The notes beneath the pieces were generated by a model that was not told the DNA's origin, ran no database searches, and saw only the letters and a program-made list of their open reading frames with translations. This document shows, one piece after another, positions 24,940 through 41,575 of a DNA stretch of 64,000 bases (within the stretch, counting starts at the first letter, position 1; every line of letters starts with the position of its first letter). The position numbers were made by a program, and so were the translations under genes. Source of the stretch: Pseudomonadota bacterium (GTDB taxonomy: Bacteria; Pseudomonadota; Gammaproteobacteria; Burkholderiales; JABEVD01); assembly GCA_021802545.1 (NCBI GenBank), contig JAJZRS010000008.1, positions 41,274 to 105,273 on the forward strand, in the 5' to 3' direction.

Positions 24940-25108
24940 ACTGCTCGACATCCTCGTATGCCCCCTGTGCAAGGGACCGCTCATCTATCGCAAGGAAGCT
25001 CAGGAACTGCTTTGCAAAGCCGACAGGCTCGCCTTTCCGATCAAGGACGGCATTCCCGTGATGCTGGAGGAAGAAACCAGGAAACTCCCAGCCGAAGAAG
25101 AAATCTGA
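24929..25108 (+). CDS. ycaR: Trm112/YcaR family protein
   Basis: A 59-residue small protein. The opening [18 protein letters not shown] and the later [14 protein letters not shown] are the Trm112/YcaR signatures. The paired cysteines C11 and C14 plus a single C29 leave the zinc site incomplete compared with eukaryotic Trm112, as usual for bacterial members. It overlaps lpxK by 11 bases and directly abuts kdsB, the conserved lpxK-ycaR-kdsB order. Role unproven; eukaryotic relatives activate methyltransferases. Confidence 0.88.
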   Translation: MDPKLLDILVCPLCKGPLIYRKEAQELLCKADRLAFPIKDGIPVMLEEETRKLPAEEEI

Positions 25109-26520
<1,412 letters not shown>

Positions 26521-26620
26521 GCCCTGTTCAGCCTGCTATATTGTAATAATAAGTTCACTGTGAAATCGCCTCCTGGGGGCATAATCGCCTAATTTGGACG
26601 GCTTGCATGAAAGGGAGAAC

Positions 26621-27883
26621 ATGGCAGTCAGGAACGCTTTCTATGCCCAATCGGGCGGAGTCACCTCGGTCATCAATACTTCAGCCTGCGGCGTGATCGA
26701 AACGGCGCGGCGCCATCCGGACAAAATAGGCACCGTCTACGCGGGACGCAACGGCATCATCGGCGCGCTCCAGGAAGACCTGATCGATACGTCCCTAGAA
26801 TCCGTCGACGCGATCTCGGCGCTCAAGCATACGCCTTCCGGCGCATTCGGTTCGTGCCGCTACAAGCTGAAAGGGCTCGACACCCACAGGGCGCAGTACG
26901 AGCGCTTGATCGAAGTATTCAAGGCGCACGACATCGGCTATTTCTTCTACAACGGCGGCGGGGATTCCGCCGACACCTGCCTCAAGGTCTCCCAGCTGTC
27001 CGATTCGCTCGGTTATCCGGTGGTGGCTGTCCACGTCCCGAAAACGGTGGACAACGACCTGCCCATCACGGACTGCTGCCCCGGGTTCGGTTCGGTCGCC
27101 AAATACATCGCCACATCGGTGAAGGAAGCGAGCTTCGACGTCGCCTCCATGGCGAAGACCTCGACCAAGATATTCGTCATCGAGGTCATGGGGCGCCATG
27201 CGGGCTGGATCGCCGCAGCAGGCGGACTCGCCTCCTCAGGAGATTGCGACCTGCCTGTGGTGATCCTGTTCCCCGAAGTGCCTTTCGACGAAACTGCATT
27301 CCTCGCCAAAGTGGACGAAAAGGTGAAGTCCTACGGCTACTGCTCGGTCGTCGTTTCCGAAGGGGTGCAGGACAGCTCCGGGCGCTTTCTCTCCGACCAG
27401 GGATTGAAGGACGCCTTCGGCCATGCCCAGCTCGGCGGGGTCGCCCCGCTCATCGCCAATCTCTGCAGGGAAAAACTGGGCTACAAGTACCATTGGGCGG
27501 TCGCCGACTATCTGCAGCGCGCTGCGCGCCATATCGCATCGAAAACCGATGTCGAGCAAGCCTATGCGCTGGGGCGTGCGGCCGTCGAACTTGCCCTCTC
27601 GGGCAGGAACTCGGTCATGCCCACCATCGTCAGGAAATCCGATTCCCCCTATGCATGGGAAATCGGCGTGGCCGAGCTGAAGGACGTCGCGAACGTGGAA
27701 AAAATGATGCCGAGAAGCTTCATTTCTGAAGACGGATTCGGCATCACCGAAGACTGCCGCCGCTATCTCGCACCGCTCATTGCAGGCGAAGACTATCCGC
27801 CCTACAGGAACGGTCTGCCCGATTACGTGAAGCTCAGGAATATCGCAGTGCCTAAGAAAATAGCAGGAGAATTCGAAATCTGA
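26621..27883 (+). CDS. pfp: Pyrophosphate-dependent 6-phosphofructokinase
   Basis: A 420-residue phosphofructokinase of the PPi-using group, converting fructose-6-phosphate plus PPi to fructose-1,6-bisphosphate, reversibly. The [10 protein letters not shown] loop has GGDS in place of the GGDG of ATP enzymes, and [12 protein letters not shown] is the substrate/catalytic segment. EVMGRHAGW follows. ATG at 26621 is preceded by AGGGAGAA; an in-frame ATG at 26594 was rejected. It is separated from adk by 100 bases, which may hold an extra promoter, and is 14 bases from hppA. Using PPi in place of ATP makes sense next to a proton-pumping pyrophosphatase. Confidence 0.9.
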   Translation: MAVRNAFYAQSGGVTSVINTSACGVIETARRHPDKIGTVYAGRNGIIGALQEDLIDTSLESVDAISALKHTPSGAFGSCRYKLKGLDTHRAQYERLIEVFKAHDIGYFFYNGGGDSADTCLKVSQLSDSLGYPVVAVHVPKTVDNDLPITDCCPGFGSVAKYIATSVKEASFDVASMAKTSTKIFVIEVMGRHAGWIAAAGGLASSGDCDLPVVILFPEVPFDETAFLAKVDEKVKSYGYCSVVVSEGVQDSSGRFLSDQGLKDAFGHAQLGGVAPLIANLCREKLGYKYHWAVADYLQRAARHIASKTDVEQAYALGRAAVELALSGRNSVMPTIVRKSDSPYAWEIGVAELKDVANVEKMMPRSFISEDGFGITEDCRRYLAPLIAGEDYPPYRNGLPDYVKLRNIAVPKKIAGEFEI

Positions 27884-27897
27884 ATAAGGAGGCAAGC

Positions 27898-29940
27898 ATG
27901 TCGTCCGGTCTGATTTTCTCCCTCATCTGTTCCCTTTCAGCCATCCTCTACGGCATCCTGTCCAGCAAATGGATACTCGCCAAGCCTGCAGGCTCGGACA
28001 GGATGAAATCCATCGCTGCAGCGATCGAAGAAGGCGCAAGCGCCTATCTGAAGCGCCAGTACCTGACCATTTCGATGGTCGGCCTCGCGCTCTTTCTCAT
28101 CATCGGCCTGTTGATAGGCTGGATGACCGCGATCGGATTCGCGATCGGCGCGTTTCTTTCCGGTTCGGCGGGATTCATCGGCATGAACGTTTCCGTGCGC
28201 GCCAACGTCAGAACCGCGGAAGCGGCCAAAGGCGGTCTCAATGCCGCGCTTGAAGTCGCATTCAAGGGGGGCAGCATCACCGGGCTCCTGGTTGTCGGCA
28301 TGGGTCTGCTCGGGGTATCGGGCTATTACGCTTGGCTCTCGAACGGCGGGACCGATACGGGCATCCTGACCCCGCTCATCGGGCTCGGCTTCGGCAGTTC
28401 CTTGATTTCCATCTTCGCGCGGCTTGGCGGCGGCATCTTCACCAAGGGAGCGGATGTGGGGGCTGATCTCGTGGGCAAGGTGGAAGCCGGGATCCCTGAG
28501 GACGATCCAAGAAATCCTGCCGTGATCGCAGACAATGTGGGCGACAATGTCGGCGACTGCGCTGGCATGGCGGCCGACCTTTTCGAAACCTATGCCGTCA
28601 CGCTGATCGCCACCATGCTGCTCGGTGAAATGATGACCAAGGGCGCGAGCATGGCCATCCAGGAAAGGGCCGTGCTCTATCCGCTCGTCCTGGGCGGTTT
28701 TTCCATCCTCGCATCGATCGCGGGAAGCTTCTTCGTCAAGGCACGGGCGGGCGGCAAGATCATGAATGCGCTCTACAGGGGACTTGCCGTCTCCGGGATA
28801 CTCGCGCTGATCGCCTTCTATCCCATCACGTTCTGGCTGATGGGCGACGGCATCAATGATGCAGGCCGCCTGATTTCGCCGCTCGACCTTTATCTCAGCT
28901 CGCTCATCGGGCTCTTCCTCACCGGCGCGATGGTATTCATCACCGAATATTACACGGCGACCGAATATGCGCCGGTCAGGCATATCGCCCAGGCCTCGAC
29001 CACGGGGCACGGCACCAACGTGATTGCGGGACTCGGGGTTTCCATGAAGGCGACTTCCCTGCCCGTGCTTTCGGTCTGCGCCTCCATCGGTGCCGCCTAC
29101 TGGCTCGCCGGACTTTACGGCATCGCTGTCGCGGCGACCTCGATGCTCTCCATGACGGGCATCATCGTGGCGATCGACGCCTACGGCCCGATCACCGACA
29201 ATGCAGGCGGCATCGCCGAAATGGCCGAGCTTCCCGATGAAATACGCAACATCACCGATCCGCTGGACGCCGTGGGCAATACCACGAAAGCCGTGACCAA
29301 GGGCTATGCCATCGGCTCTGCAGGGCTCGCCGCGCTGGTGCTGTTCGCCGACTATACCCATGCGCTCTCAGGCGAAGGGAGAACGCTCGCATTCGATCTC
29401 TCCGACCACATGGTGATCATCGGGCTTTTCCTCGGCGGCATGGTGCCCTATCTTTTCGGCGCGATGGGCATGGAGGCCGTGGGAAGGGCGGCGGGATCGG
29501 TCGTGATCGAAGTGAGAAGGCAGTTCAAGGAAATCCCCGGCATCATGGAAGGCACCGGAAAACCTGATTATTCGAAGGCGGTGGACATGCTGACCCGCGC
29601 CGCGATCCGCGAAATGATTATCCCCTCACTCCTGCCTGTCGCCGTTCCCGTCGCGGTCGGCCTGCTGCTCGGGCCGAAGGCCCTGGGCGGCGTCCTGGTC
29701 GGCGCGATCATCACCGGCATCTTCGTCGCGATTTCCATGACGGCAGGCGGCGGCGCATGGGATAATGCGAAGAAATACATCGAACAGGGCAATTACGGCG
29801 GAAAAGGGTCGGACGCGCACAAGGCTGCCGTGACAGGCGACACGGTGGGCGACCCTTACAAGGACACAGCAGGCCCTGCCATCAACCCATTGATCAAGAT
29901 CATCAACATCGTGGCGCTGCTCATCGTGCCGCTCCTATGA
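27898..29940 (+). CDS. hppA: Membrane proton-translocating pyrophosphatase (K+-independent type)
   Basis: A 680-residue protein with about 15-16 membrane helices that couples PPi hydrolysis to proton pumping. The substrate site [14 protein letters not shown] and [13 protein letters not shown], and later [16 protein letters not shown], are intact. In [18 protein letters not shown] the Lys after GNTT and the following Thr are those of K+-independent H+-pumps; K+-dependent ones carry Ala there. A perfect AAGGAGG precedes the ATG. It would save energy of PPi or, in reverse, make PPi for the neighbouring phosphofructokinase. Confidence 0.95.
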   Translation: MSSGLIFSLICSLSAILYGILSSKWILAKPAGSDRMKSIAAAIEEGASAYLKRQYLTISMVGLALFLIIGLLIGWMTAIGFAIGAFLSGSAGFIGMNVSVRANVRTAEAAKGGLNAALEVAFKGGSITGLLVVGMGLLGVSGYYAWLSNGGTDTGILTPLIGLGFGSSLISIFARLGGGIFTKGADVGADLVGKVEAGIPEDDPRNPAVIADNVGDNVGDCAGMAADLFETYAVTLIATMLLGEMMTKGASMAIQERAVLYPLVLGGFSILASIAGSFFVKARAGGKIMNALYRGLAVSGILALIAFYPITFWLMGDGINDAGRLISPLDLYLSSLIGLFLTGAMVFITEYYTATEYAPVRHIAQASTTGHGTNVIAGLGVSMKATSLPVLSVCASIGAAYWLAGLYGIAVAATSMLSMTGIIVAIDAYGPITDNAGGIAEMAELPDEIRNITDPLDAVGNTTKAVTKGYAIGSAGLAALVLFADYTHALSGEGRTLAFDLSDHMVIIGLFLGGMVPYLFGAMGMEAVGRAAGSVVIEVRRQFKEIPGIMEGTGKPDYSKAVDMLTRAAIREMIIPSLLPVAVPVAVGLLLGPKALGGVLVGAIITGIFVAISMTAGGGAWDNAKKYIEQGNYGGKGSDAHKAAVTGDTVGDPYKDTAGPAINPLIKIINIVALLIVPLL

Positions 29941-29941
29941 A

Positions 29942-30328
29942 ATGAAGAAACTGACACTCGAACAATCCAGAAAAATGATCGAAGCAGCCAAAATTGAAGC
30001 CCAATCCAACGGCTGGCCCGTGGTCATTGCAATCGTCGACGACGGCGGCCATCTCGTCTGCCTCGATAGAATGGACGGCGCGCAGTTCGGCAGCATCGAA
30101 ATCGCCATCGCCAAGGCGAAATCCGCCATCGCCTTCAAGCGGCCAACCAAAGAATGGGAAAAAAGGATCGTCGACGGCAGGCTGGGCATTCTCTCCCTGC
30201 CCGGCATGATTCCCGTCGAAGGCGGATTGCCCATCGTCGCCGATGGGGACATGATCGGCGCGATCGGCGTGAGCGGTGTCACCTCCATCCAGGACGGACA
30301 GATCGCAGCGGCCGGAATCGCGGCATGA
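29942..30328 (+). CDS. GlcG/HbpS family heme-binding-like protein
   Basis: A 128-residue protein of the GlcG/HbpS (PF03928) family. Signatures are LTLEQSRKMIEAA at the start, VAIVDDGGHLVCLDRMDGA in the middle and a GGLPIVADGDMIGAIGVSG ending. Some members bind heme or corrinoids; others are uncharacterised accessory proteins of glycolate or diol metabolism. No signal peptide, so cytosolic. It starts one base after hppA and overlaps the carbonic anhydrase gene by four bases, so it belongs to the same transcript. Confidence 0.82.
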   Translation: MKKLTLEQSRKMIEAAKIEAQSNGWPVVIAIVDDGGHLVCLDRMDGAQFGSIEIAIAKAKSAIAFKRPTKEWEKRIVDGRLGILSLPGMIPVEGGLPIVADGDMIGAIGVSGVTSIQDGQIAAAGIAA

Positions 30329-30846
30329 TCCTTTCCGCAGTCGGCAAGACCCCTGTATTGCCTGAAGACGTCTTCGTCGCGGAAAACGCGGTCGTGGTCG
30401 GCGACGTTGTGCTGGCCGAAGGCGTGAGCGTGTGGTTCGGCGCGTTGATTCGGGGAGACGTGGACGCAATCCGCATCGATGAAGGCACGAACGTGCAGGA
30501 CGGCGCTGTGCTGCATGTCGATGCGGGCAGCCCTTTGACAATCGGCCGGGACGTGACGGTGGGACATGCCGCAGTCCTCCACGGCTGCACCATCGGAGAC
30601 GGCACCCTGGTCGGGATCAAGAGCGTGATCCTGAACGGTGCGAAAATCGGGAAAAACTGCCTGATCGGCGCCAATGCGCTGGTCACGGAAAACAAGGTCA
30701 TCCCGGACGGCTCACTGGTGGTCGGCTCGCCCGGAAAAATCCTGCGCAGCCTCACGCCAGACGAAATCGACAGCATCGTCATGAACGCAAGGCATTACGT
30801 CGAACTTGCAACGCACTACAGACGAGGCCTTGCGAAAATCCGATAA
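30325..30846 (+). CDS. Gamma carbonic anhydrase family protein
   Basis: A 173-residue left-handed beta-helix protein of the gamma-class carbonic anhydrase/YrdA group. Hexapeptide repeats run from about residue 20 to 135 (for example VVVGDVVLAEGVSVWFGA). Zinc ligands expected at three positions are seen as LHVD and VGHAAVLHG. It either hydrates CO2 or is one of the catalytically weak YrdA-like relatives. ATG at 30325 overlaps the upstream stop; longer in-frame extensions lie inside that gene. Confidence 0.88.
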   Translation: MILSAVGKTPVLPEDVFVAENAVVVGDVVLAEGVSVWFGALIRGDVDAIRIDEGTNVQDGAVLHVDAGSPLTIGRDVTVGHAAVLHGCTIGDGTLVGIKSVILNGAKIGKNCLIGANALVTENKVIPDGSLVVGSPGKILRSLTPDEIDSIVMNARHYVELATHYRRGLAKIR

Positions 30847-30885
30847 CGGGCTAGATTGAAGCAATCGCCTTTTGTCGGGGGGAAA

Positions 30886-32502
30886 TTGTCTACGCACATT
30901 TTTCTGGTTCTTGCCGCGCTCGCCGCCCTGTCCGCAGCTCTCTTCTACTACAGCCGCCTGCTCCGAAAACCGGAAAAGACCGGTGGCCCGGTCGATCCCT
31001 TTCCGGAACCGAACCCGGAGCGGCGCAAGCTGATTCAGGCACGGCATGAATGGCTGGACGCCTTCGACATCCTGGGAGCCTCTGCCTTCGCATACGACCA
31101 GTCCTACCGCATCGTCAAAGCCAACAGGAGCTATGTGGAGCGGGCAGGATTGCCGCTTGATGCGATACTCGGAAAGCCCTATTTCGATATTTTTCCGAAG
31201 CTCGATCATCCCATCATCGACCGTTTGGGCAATCCCCCGGAAGGGATTGCTGAAAGCGAGATCCGGCTTTCTTCAGGGGAGGTCTACTCCTCGCTGAACT
31301 TTCCCGTGCACGACGAAAACAGGCAATTCCTCTATTCCATTCACGTTCTTCGGGAAACGACTGCGCAGCGCAGGCTGGAGCATTCCGTTAAGAAGACCAG
31401 GATGATGATCAGGATGGCATCTGGCTGCATGCGCGAAATGGGACTTGCGACAAGCGAGCAGGAAATGCTCCAGGCCGCCTGCAGAAATGCAGTCGAAGCC
31501 GGAGGATACCGCATCGCATGGGTAGGCCGCGAAGAGCGTGACGGCAGCACGAAAACCCTGGCGAGCCACGGCTGCGCCTTGTCTGGCGAAATCCGAGCGC
31601 CTGGAATTTCGCCGCAGGCATTGCATACAGGCAAAACCGTGATCGCCCAGGACCTGCTGCAGGACCCCGAATTCGAGTCATGGCGCAAGGATGCAACGCG
31701 ATGCGGCTATGCTTCGATGGCCGTCTTCCCGCTTTCGAGCAATACAGGGATATCCGGCGCATTCTTTCTCGGCGCAAGGGAGCCTTTCGCCTTCATCGAG
31801 GAAGAGGTCAGCGTGCTTGAAATGCTGGCTTCCAGCCTCGTCCTGGGCATTGCCTCCTTCCGCATCAGGGATGACACCGACACCGGACAGAGCCAGCGCA
31901 TCCGATACCTCGAACCCTTGAACGAACACCTTGAAGACGCCATCGAGGCGGTCGCATCGGCACTCGAATTTCGCATCAATCCCTATGCTTCTGGCCATCT
32001 CAAGCGGGTTGCAGCGCTTGCCCTGGCCATCGGCCTCGAAACCGGACAGCCCGAAGCGCGCGCCAGAGGACTCCATCTTGCAGGCCTGCTGCATGACATC
32101 GGCGAGGCTTCCATTCCCGAAGCCCTTTTCCTCAAGAAAGCGCCTTTGACCGAGGCCGAACTCAGCGAGATCAGACGCCATCCGGAAGCCGGATACGAGA
32201 TTTTGAAGAAAATCGATTTTCCCTGGCCAGTGGCCGAAATGGTGCTCCAGCACCATGAAAGGCTGGATGGCTCAGGCTATCCCAAGGGATTGCGAAAAGA
32301 CGAAATACTGAAAGAGGCGCAAATCCTGGCCGTGGCCGACACCATCGAGGCGCTGGCCTTCGGGCAGCGCCCCAACCATCCGAGACTTGGCATTCCAGCA
32401 GCGCTCTTGGAGGTGGAAAAACAGAAAGGGAAGCTTTATGATGAAGCCGTCGTGGATGCCGCCCTGAAACTCTTCCGTGAAAAAGGGCTGATGATCTATT
32501 GA
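30886..32502 (+). CDS. PAS-GAF-HD-GYP signalling protein
   Basis: A sensor of about 538 residues. One membrane helix (about 4-22) is followed by a PAS-like domain (about 52-150), a GAF domain (about 165-325) and an HD-GYP phosphodiesterase domain (about 340-530). In the last, HDIG and HHERLDGSGYP are present, but the Lys that usually follows (HDIGK) is Glu here (HDIGEAS), which may affect activity. It would degrade c-di-GMP in response to a small ligand or redox signal. The TTG at 30886 after GGGGGGA was chosen; a TTG at 30856 is possible. Confidence 0.82.
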   Translation: MSTHIFLVLAALAALSAALFYYSRLLRKPEKTGGPVDPFPEPNPERRKLIQARHEWLDAFDILGASAFAYDQSYRIVKANRSYVERAGLPLDAILGKPYFDIFPKLDHPIIDRLGNPPEGIAESEIRLSSGEVYSSLNFPVHDENRQFLYSIHVLRETTAQRRLEHSVKKTRMMIRMASGCMREMGLATSEQEMLQAACRNAVEAGGYRIAWVGREERDGSTKTLASHGCALSGEIRAPGISPQALHTGKTVIAQDLLQDPEFESWRKDATRCGYASMAVFPLSSNTGISGAFFLGAREPFAFIEEEVSVLEMLASSLVLGIASFRIRDDTDTGQSQRIRYLEPLNEHLEDAIEAVASALEFRINPYASGHLKRVAALALAIGLETGQPEARARGLHLAGLLHDIGEASIPEALFLKKAPLTEAELSEIRRHPEAGYEILKKIDFPWPVAEMVLQHHERLDGSGYPKGLRKDEILKEAQILAVADTIEALAFGQRPNHPRLGIPAALLEVEKQKGKLYDEAVVDAALKLFREKGLMIY

Positions 32503-32512
32503 AAGCCTATCC

Positions 32513-37833
<5,321 letters not shown>

Positions 37834-37853
<20 letters not shown>

Positions 37854-38499
37854 CGTCGTCGACAACTGCCAGCCGGATGAACTGGCTGACAACGATGTCT
37901 TCAATTTGCTCGCAGGTTCGGGAAAAACCCGCTGCTTCCCGAAAAATACCGTCGTCCTCAACGAGGGGGATCCCTCCAATTATCTATGCCTCATCAATTC
38001 GGGCAAACTCAAGGTCTACTTGTCCGACGACAGCGGCCATGAAATCGTGCTCGATTTCATGGGTGTCGGCGAGTATTTCGGAGAGATGGCGCTCATCGAC
38101 AATTGCGGCAGATCGGCATCGGTCATGACCATCGAGGACTCGAAGCTGACCTTCGTCACGAAGGATGCGTTCAACGCGTGCCTGGCCAAGAATCCACAGA
38201 TCGCCTCCATGCTGATGCTCGGCCTGATCAGAAGGCTGCGCCATGCCACGAAGAAGATCGGCAGCCTCGCCTTGCTCGATGTCTACGGCAGGGTCGCCAA
38301 CACCCTGCTCCATCTCGCGAAGGAGCAGGACGGCCAGATGGTGGTCGACAAGCTGACCCATCAGGAAATCGCCAACCTCGTCGGCTCATCGAGGGAAATG
38401 GTCACCCGGATCATGCACAACCTGATCGAATGCGGCTACATCACGCTGGGGAACAACAAGCAGATCATTCTGAACGAGAAGGCCAAGTCTCCTTTTTAG
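37834..38499 (+). CDS. CRP/FNR-family transcriptional regulator (cNMP-binding type)
   Basis: A 221-residue regulator. Residues 30-130 form the cyclic-nucleotide barrel with YFGEMALIDNCGRSAS: the Glu, Arg and Ser that bind cAMP in CRP are kept. The HTH is LTHQEIANLVGSSREMVTRIMHNL, close to CRP. No N-terminal cysteine cluster, so not an FNR. A lone C42 exists. It overlaps the end of glgP by 20 bases and the end of addA by 35 bases (tail-to-tail). The cAMP ligand is inferred from the residues; an adenylate cyclase is not in this window. Confidence 0.88.
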
Positions 38500-41400
38500 G
38501 CACTTCGACCAGCGCCCCGTCCGAAAAGACGAGCCCGCATCTGACGGGCTTGTCGTAGACCGCCTGCATCGCCGCCCTGTATTCGTTCATCTGCGCCTGG
38601 TAGGCCGCCTCGTTCTTCCCTGTCTTGTAGTCGAGGATCCAGACTTCGTCGCCAAATTCGACCAGCCTGTCCATGCGCCTGATTTCTCCATCCTTCGAAA
38701 CATACGCCACCTCGTTTTTCGCGTTCATGTAATGCTTTGAATCGAAAAAGCGCTGAAGATGGGGCGCATTCAGGATTTTCTCGGCAGCCGCCCTCACAGT
38801 CTCTTCTTCGTTGCCCTTCAATCCGTTCTGCAATACCTCATGGAGCTTGATGCCGTGGCGCATCTCCGGGCTCGATATCTCTCTTGTCCCAAAAGGGGCA
38901 GCCCCTTTCAGGTGGGCATAATCCTCCGCCTTCACCGAAGGCGTCCGGATGCCTTCAACTGCCGCAGGCGCGTAGTCGGCGGCCGCCTCGATGACGTCAT
39001 GGATCCTTGCGTACCAGCTCGCTGACGCTCGGGAAGGCGCGCCGCTCACGAAAAGGGCCTGCGCTGCGCGCGTGATCGCGACATAAAGAAGATTCTCATC
39101 CTCCCTTGCCGCATGCATCGCCTCCGCTTCGAAATAGGGCATCCTCAGCGCCCCCTTTTCTCCCTTCACGGAATGCAGGGAGAAATGCGTCGGCCGCATC
39201 CCGCCCGGCGGCCAGTCGACGATCACCCTGTAGCCTTCTTCCATGGCCTCGCTTTCAGCATTCGCGCCGAGCAGCCAGACGATCGGCGCTTCCAGCCCCT
39301 TCGCACCGTGTATCGTATGGAACCTGACCGCATCGTCCACTTCGCCGAGCAAGCCCTCGTCCGGCGCTTCATCGCTCGATCGCATCGCGGCGATTTCCGC
39401 CATGAATTTCGGCAGGCTGGGATAGCGCCCCGCATCGACTTCCAGCGCAAGCTCGATAAAGGCAAGCAGATTGGCGCAAACGGAAGCCTTCATGGCTTTC
39501 GGGGCGGCATCCCTGTAGCGATTCAACAGATCGCCTTCGAAATAGATCCGGTCGAGCAGATCGTGCACGGGCAAGGAACCTGCATGCTCCATCCATCCCA
39601 GCAGCATGCCGTAGGCGGATCCCAGCGAGGAATGCCTGTCTCTACCTGCCATGCGCTGCCACCATGAGCCTTCCTTCATCCCGGCAAGCAAGACCAGATC
39701 TTCTTCGCTGCAGCCGAAGACCGGGCTTTTCAGCACCTGGGCGAGATGGAGGTCGTCGAAAGGCGCGATCAGGAAGGCCAGCAGCGCAACGATATCGGTC
39801 GCCTCCAAAGTGTCCAGCAACCCTCCCCTGGAAGATCCCACATAGGGGATATCGAGATCCTTGAGCGCCTTCTCGTAAATTGAAAGATTCGCCCTTTTCC
39901 TTGCGAGCACCATGATGTCCCCGTACCTGGCGGCGCGGATGCTGCCGTCCTCATTCTTGACAGGATAGCGCCCGACGATCTCCTTGAGTTTAGAGGCAAA
40001 CGCCTTCGCCTCGGCCTCGAGCCTTTCGTCCGGAATCTCGCTCTGCGGCTCGACGAGCGGATTTCTCAAGCCCTGCCTGATTTTTTCCTCTTCCCTCCCA
40101 TCTTCGGCCAAGGGAATCATTTCGACCCTTCCCGGCATGTCCCGGGCAGTCTCGTGACGATCGAAATCGGGGAAAACCCGGTTGACGCATTCGATGATGG
40201 CAGGTGAGCTGCGTCTCGAAAGGTTCTGGGATAGCCTGATCGCGCCGTATTCCCTTTCCAGGAAATCGGCTGCGATGTCGAAAAGCCGCGCTTCCGCCCC
40301 CCTGAAACGGTAGATCGACTGCTTCGGGTCGCCCACCATGAAGATCGACATGTCGCTGGAAGCATCCAGCCAGCATTTCAGCGTCTGCCACTGGAAAGGA
40401 TTGGTGTCCTGGAATTCGTCGATCAGGATGTGCCTGTAGCGCGAATCGAGCTTGTACTGCATGTACTGTGCATGGACTGAATGGTTGAGCAGTCTGTAGG
40501 TGCGCCATTCCACGTCGACGAAATCGATCACCCCGATTTCATCCTTGAGGTCCTGGTAGGACTCGAGCAGGGCGCATCCCGCGATGAGTCCCGCTTCGTT
40601 GAATCGATAGATTTTCAGATGGCCAATCGCGTCCCTGTACTCGGAAAGGCGCATGCCGATTTCATGGTGCAGTTCCAGGAATCTTTCCTGCCCTTCTTTT
40701 TTCAGCCTCTCTTCCTGAAGTTTGCTTTCCTTGCGGCTCCTGAGCGACCCTTCTTTCGTATGGAAAACGGCCCATACCCTGTCGAAATCAGGAAGGCCTG
40801 AGGAGATCTCTTCTTCGAGCTCGTTTGCGAGCAGTTTGTCCTTTTCCGTATTCCTCCCGAGCAGGACGGCATATTCTTTCATCAGTCCGGTGAGAGCAAC
40901 ATCCGTCCTGAATTTTTCGCCTATGTGCTCGTCAACCTCGAGCTCGGAGGCCAGCCTCTCCAGCGCATGGGCGAGAGGATCAGTCTGGCCTGTCGTGTAG
41001 GCCCACCATTCGGCGCGCTTTTCCAGAAAATTCGTCAGCAGTTTGCGCGTGTTCGACAGGCCGTATTCCGAGAAAAGATGCTCGAGGTGGATCGATGCAG
41101 GATTGCGCTTGTCATGCTGCAGGCCTTCGGCGAAGCGCTGCCAGGCTTCCTCGATCAGCCTCGATGAAGAATCGGCAAGGGCCGCGCCGGCGAGATTGGC
41201 GGCAAGCGGCGCGCGCTTCAGTATCTCCAGAAACCAGCCGTGGAAGGTCGTCACGGTCATCTGGTTCGCGAGCGAATCCTCGAACAGGCTTCTCGCCCTA
41301 GGGATCATGCCTTTTGCTCGGGATTTCTCGATTCCCCGCTCGACCAGGAATGTTTCGATTTCCTCGTCCGCGCCGAATGCGAGCATCCTCAGCCATTGCC

Positions 41401-41575
41401 GCAACCTGTCCTGCATTTCCTGGGCCGCCTTGCGCGTGAACGTGATCGCAAGGATCTCTGAAAACTCGGCCCCTTCGAGCAGCAGCCTGACGATGCGCGA
41501 CACGAGCAGCCATGTTTTCCCGCTTCCTGCGCAGGCATTGATGACGACATTGTTCGCAGGATCGAGCGCCTTCAT
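38465..41575 (-). CDS. addA: AddA-like UvrD-family helicase-nuclease
   Basis: A 1036-residue SF1 helicase. Walker A ACAGSGKTWLLVSRI is at about residues 14-28, ITFTRKAAQEM (motif Ia) follows, then DEFQDTNPFQW (motif II) and GDPKQSIYRFRGA (motif III), and FHTIHGAKGLE and YVAITRA (motifs V/VI). The C terminus carries a RecB-type nuclease: RMDRLVE and WILDYKTGK (D and D-x-K). It would unwind and trim double-strand breaks with the AddB partner. ATG at 41575 overlaps the addB stop as ATGA; a longer in-frame frame up to 41623 lies inside addB. Confidence 0.88.
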   Translation of the reverse strand: MKALDPANNVVINACAGSGKTWLLVSRIVRLLLEGAEFSEILAITFTRKAAQEMQDRLRQWLRMLAFGADEEIETFLVERGIEKSRAKGMIPRARSLFEDSLANQMTVTTFHGWFLEILKRAPLAANLAGAALADSSSRLIEEAWQRFAEGLQHDKRNPASIHLEHLFSEYGLSNTRKLLTNFLEKRAEWWAYTTGQTDPLAHALERLASELEVDEHIGEKFRTDVALTGLMKEYAVLLGRNTEKDKLLANELEEEISSGLPDFDRVWAVFHTKEGSLRSRKESKLQEERLKKEGQERFLELHHEIGMRLSEYRDAIGHLKIYRFNEAGLIAGCALLESYQDLKDEIGVIDFVDVEWRTYRLLNHSVHAQYMQYKLDSRYRHILIDEFQDTNPFQWQTLKCWLDASSDMSIFMVGDPKQSIYRFRGAEARLFDIAADFLEREYGAIRLSQNLSRRSSPAIIECVNRVFPDFDRHETARDMPGRVEMIPLAEDGREEEKIRQGLRNPLVEPQSEIPDERLEAEAKAFASKLKEIVGRYPVKNEDGSIRAARYGDIMVLARKRANLSIYEKALKDLDIPYVGSSRGGLLDTLEATDIVALLAFLIAPFDDLHLAQVLKSPVFGCSEEDLVLLAGMKEGSWWQRMAGRDRHSSLGSAYGMLLGWMEHAGSLPVHDLLDRIYFEGDLLNRYRDAAPKAMKASVCANLLAFIELALEVDAGRYPSLPKFMAEIAAMRSSDEAPDEGLLGEVDDAVRFHTIHGAKGLEAPIVWLLGANAESEAMEEGYRVIVDWPPGGMRPTHFSLHSVKGEKGALRMPYFEAEAMHAAREDENLLYVAITRAAQALFVSGAPSRASASWYARIHDVIEAAADYAPAAVEGIRTPSVKAEDYAHLKGAAPFGTREISSPEMRHGIKLHEVLQNGLKGNEEETVRAAAEKILNAPHLQRFFDSKHYMNAKNEVAYVSKDGEIRRMDRLVEFGDEVWILDYKTGKNEAAYQAQMNEYRAAMQAVYDKPVRCGLVFSDGALVEVPKKETWPSRSE

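Noticed and set aside
27937..29361. 474-codon minus-strand frame opposite hppA
   Set aside because: Charged, domain-free shadow of a perfectly conserved pyrophosphatase gene.
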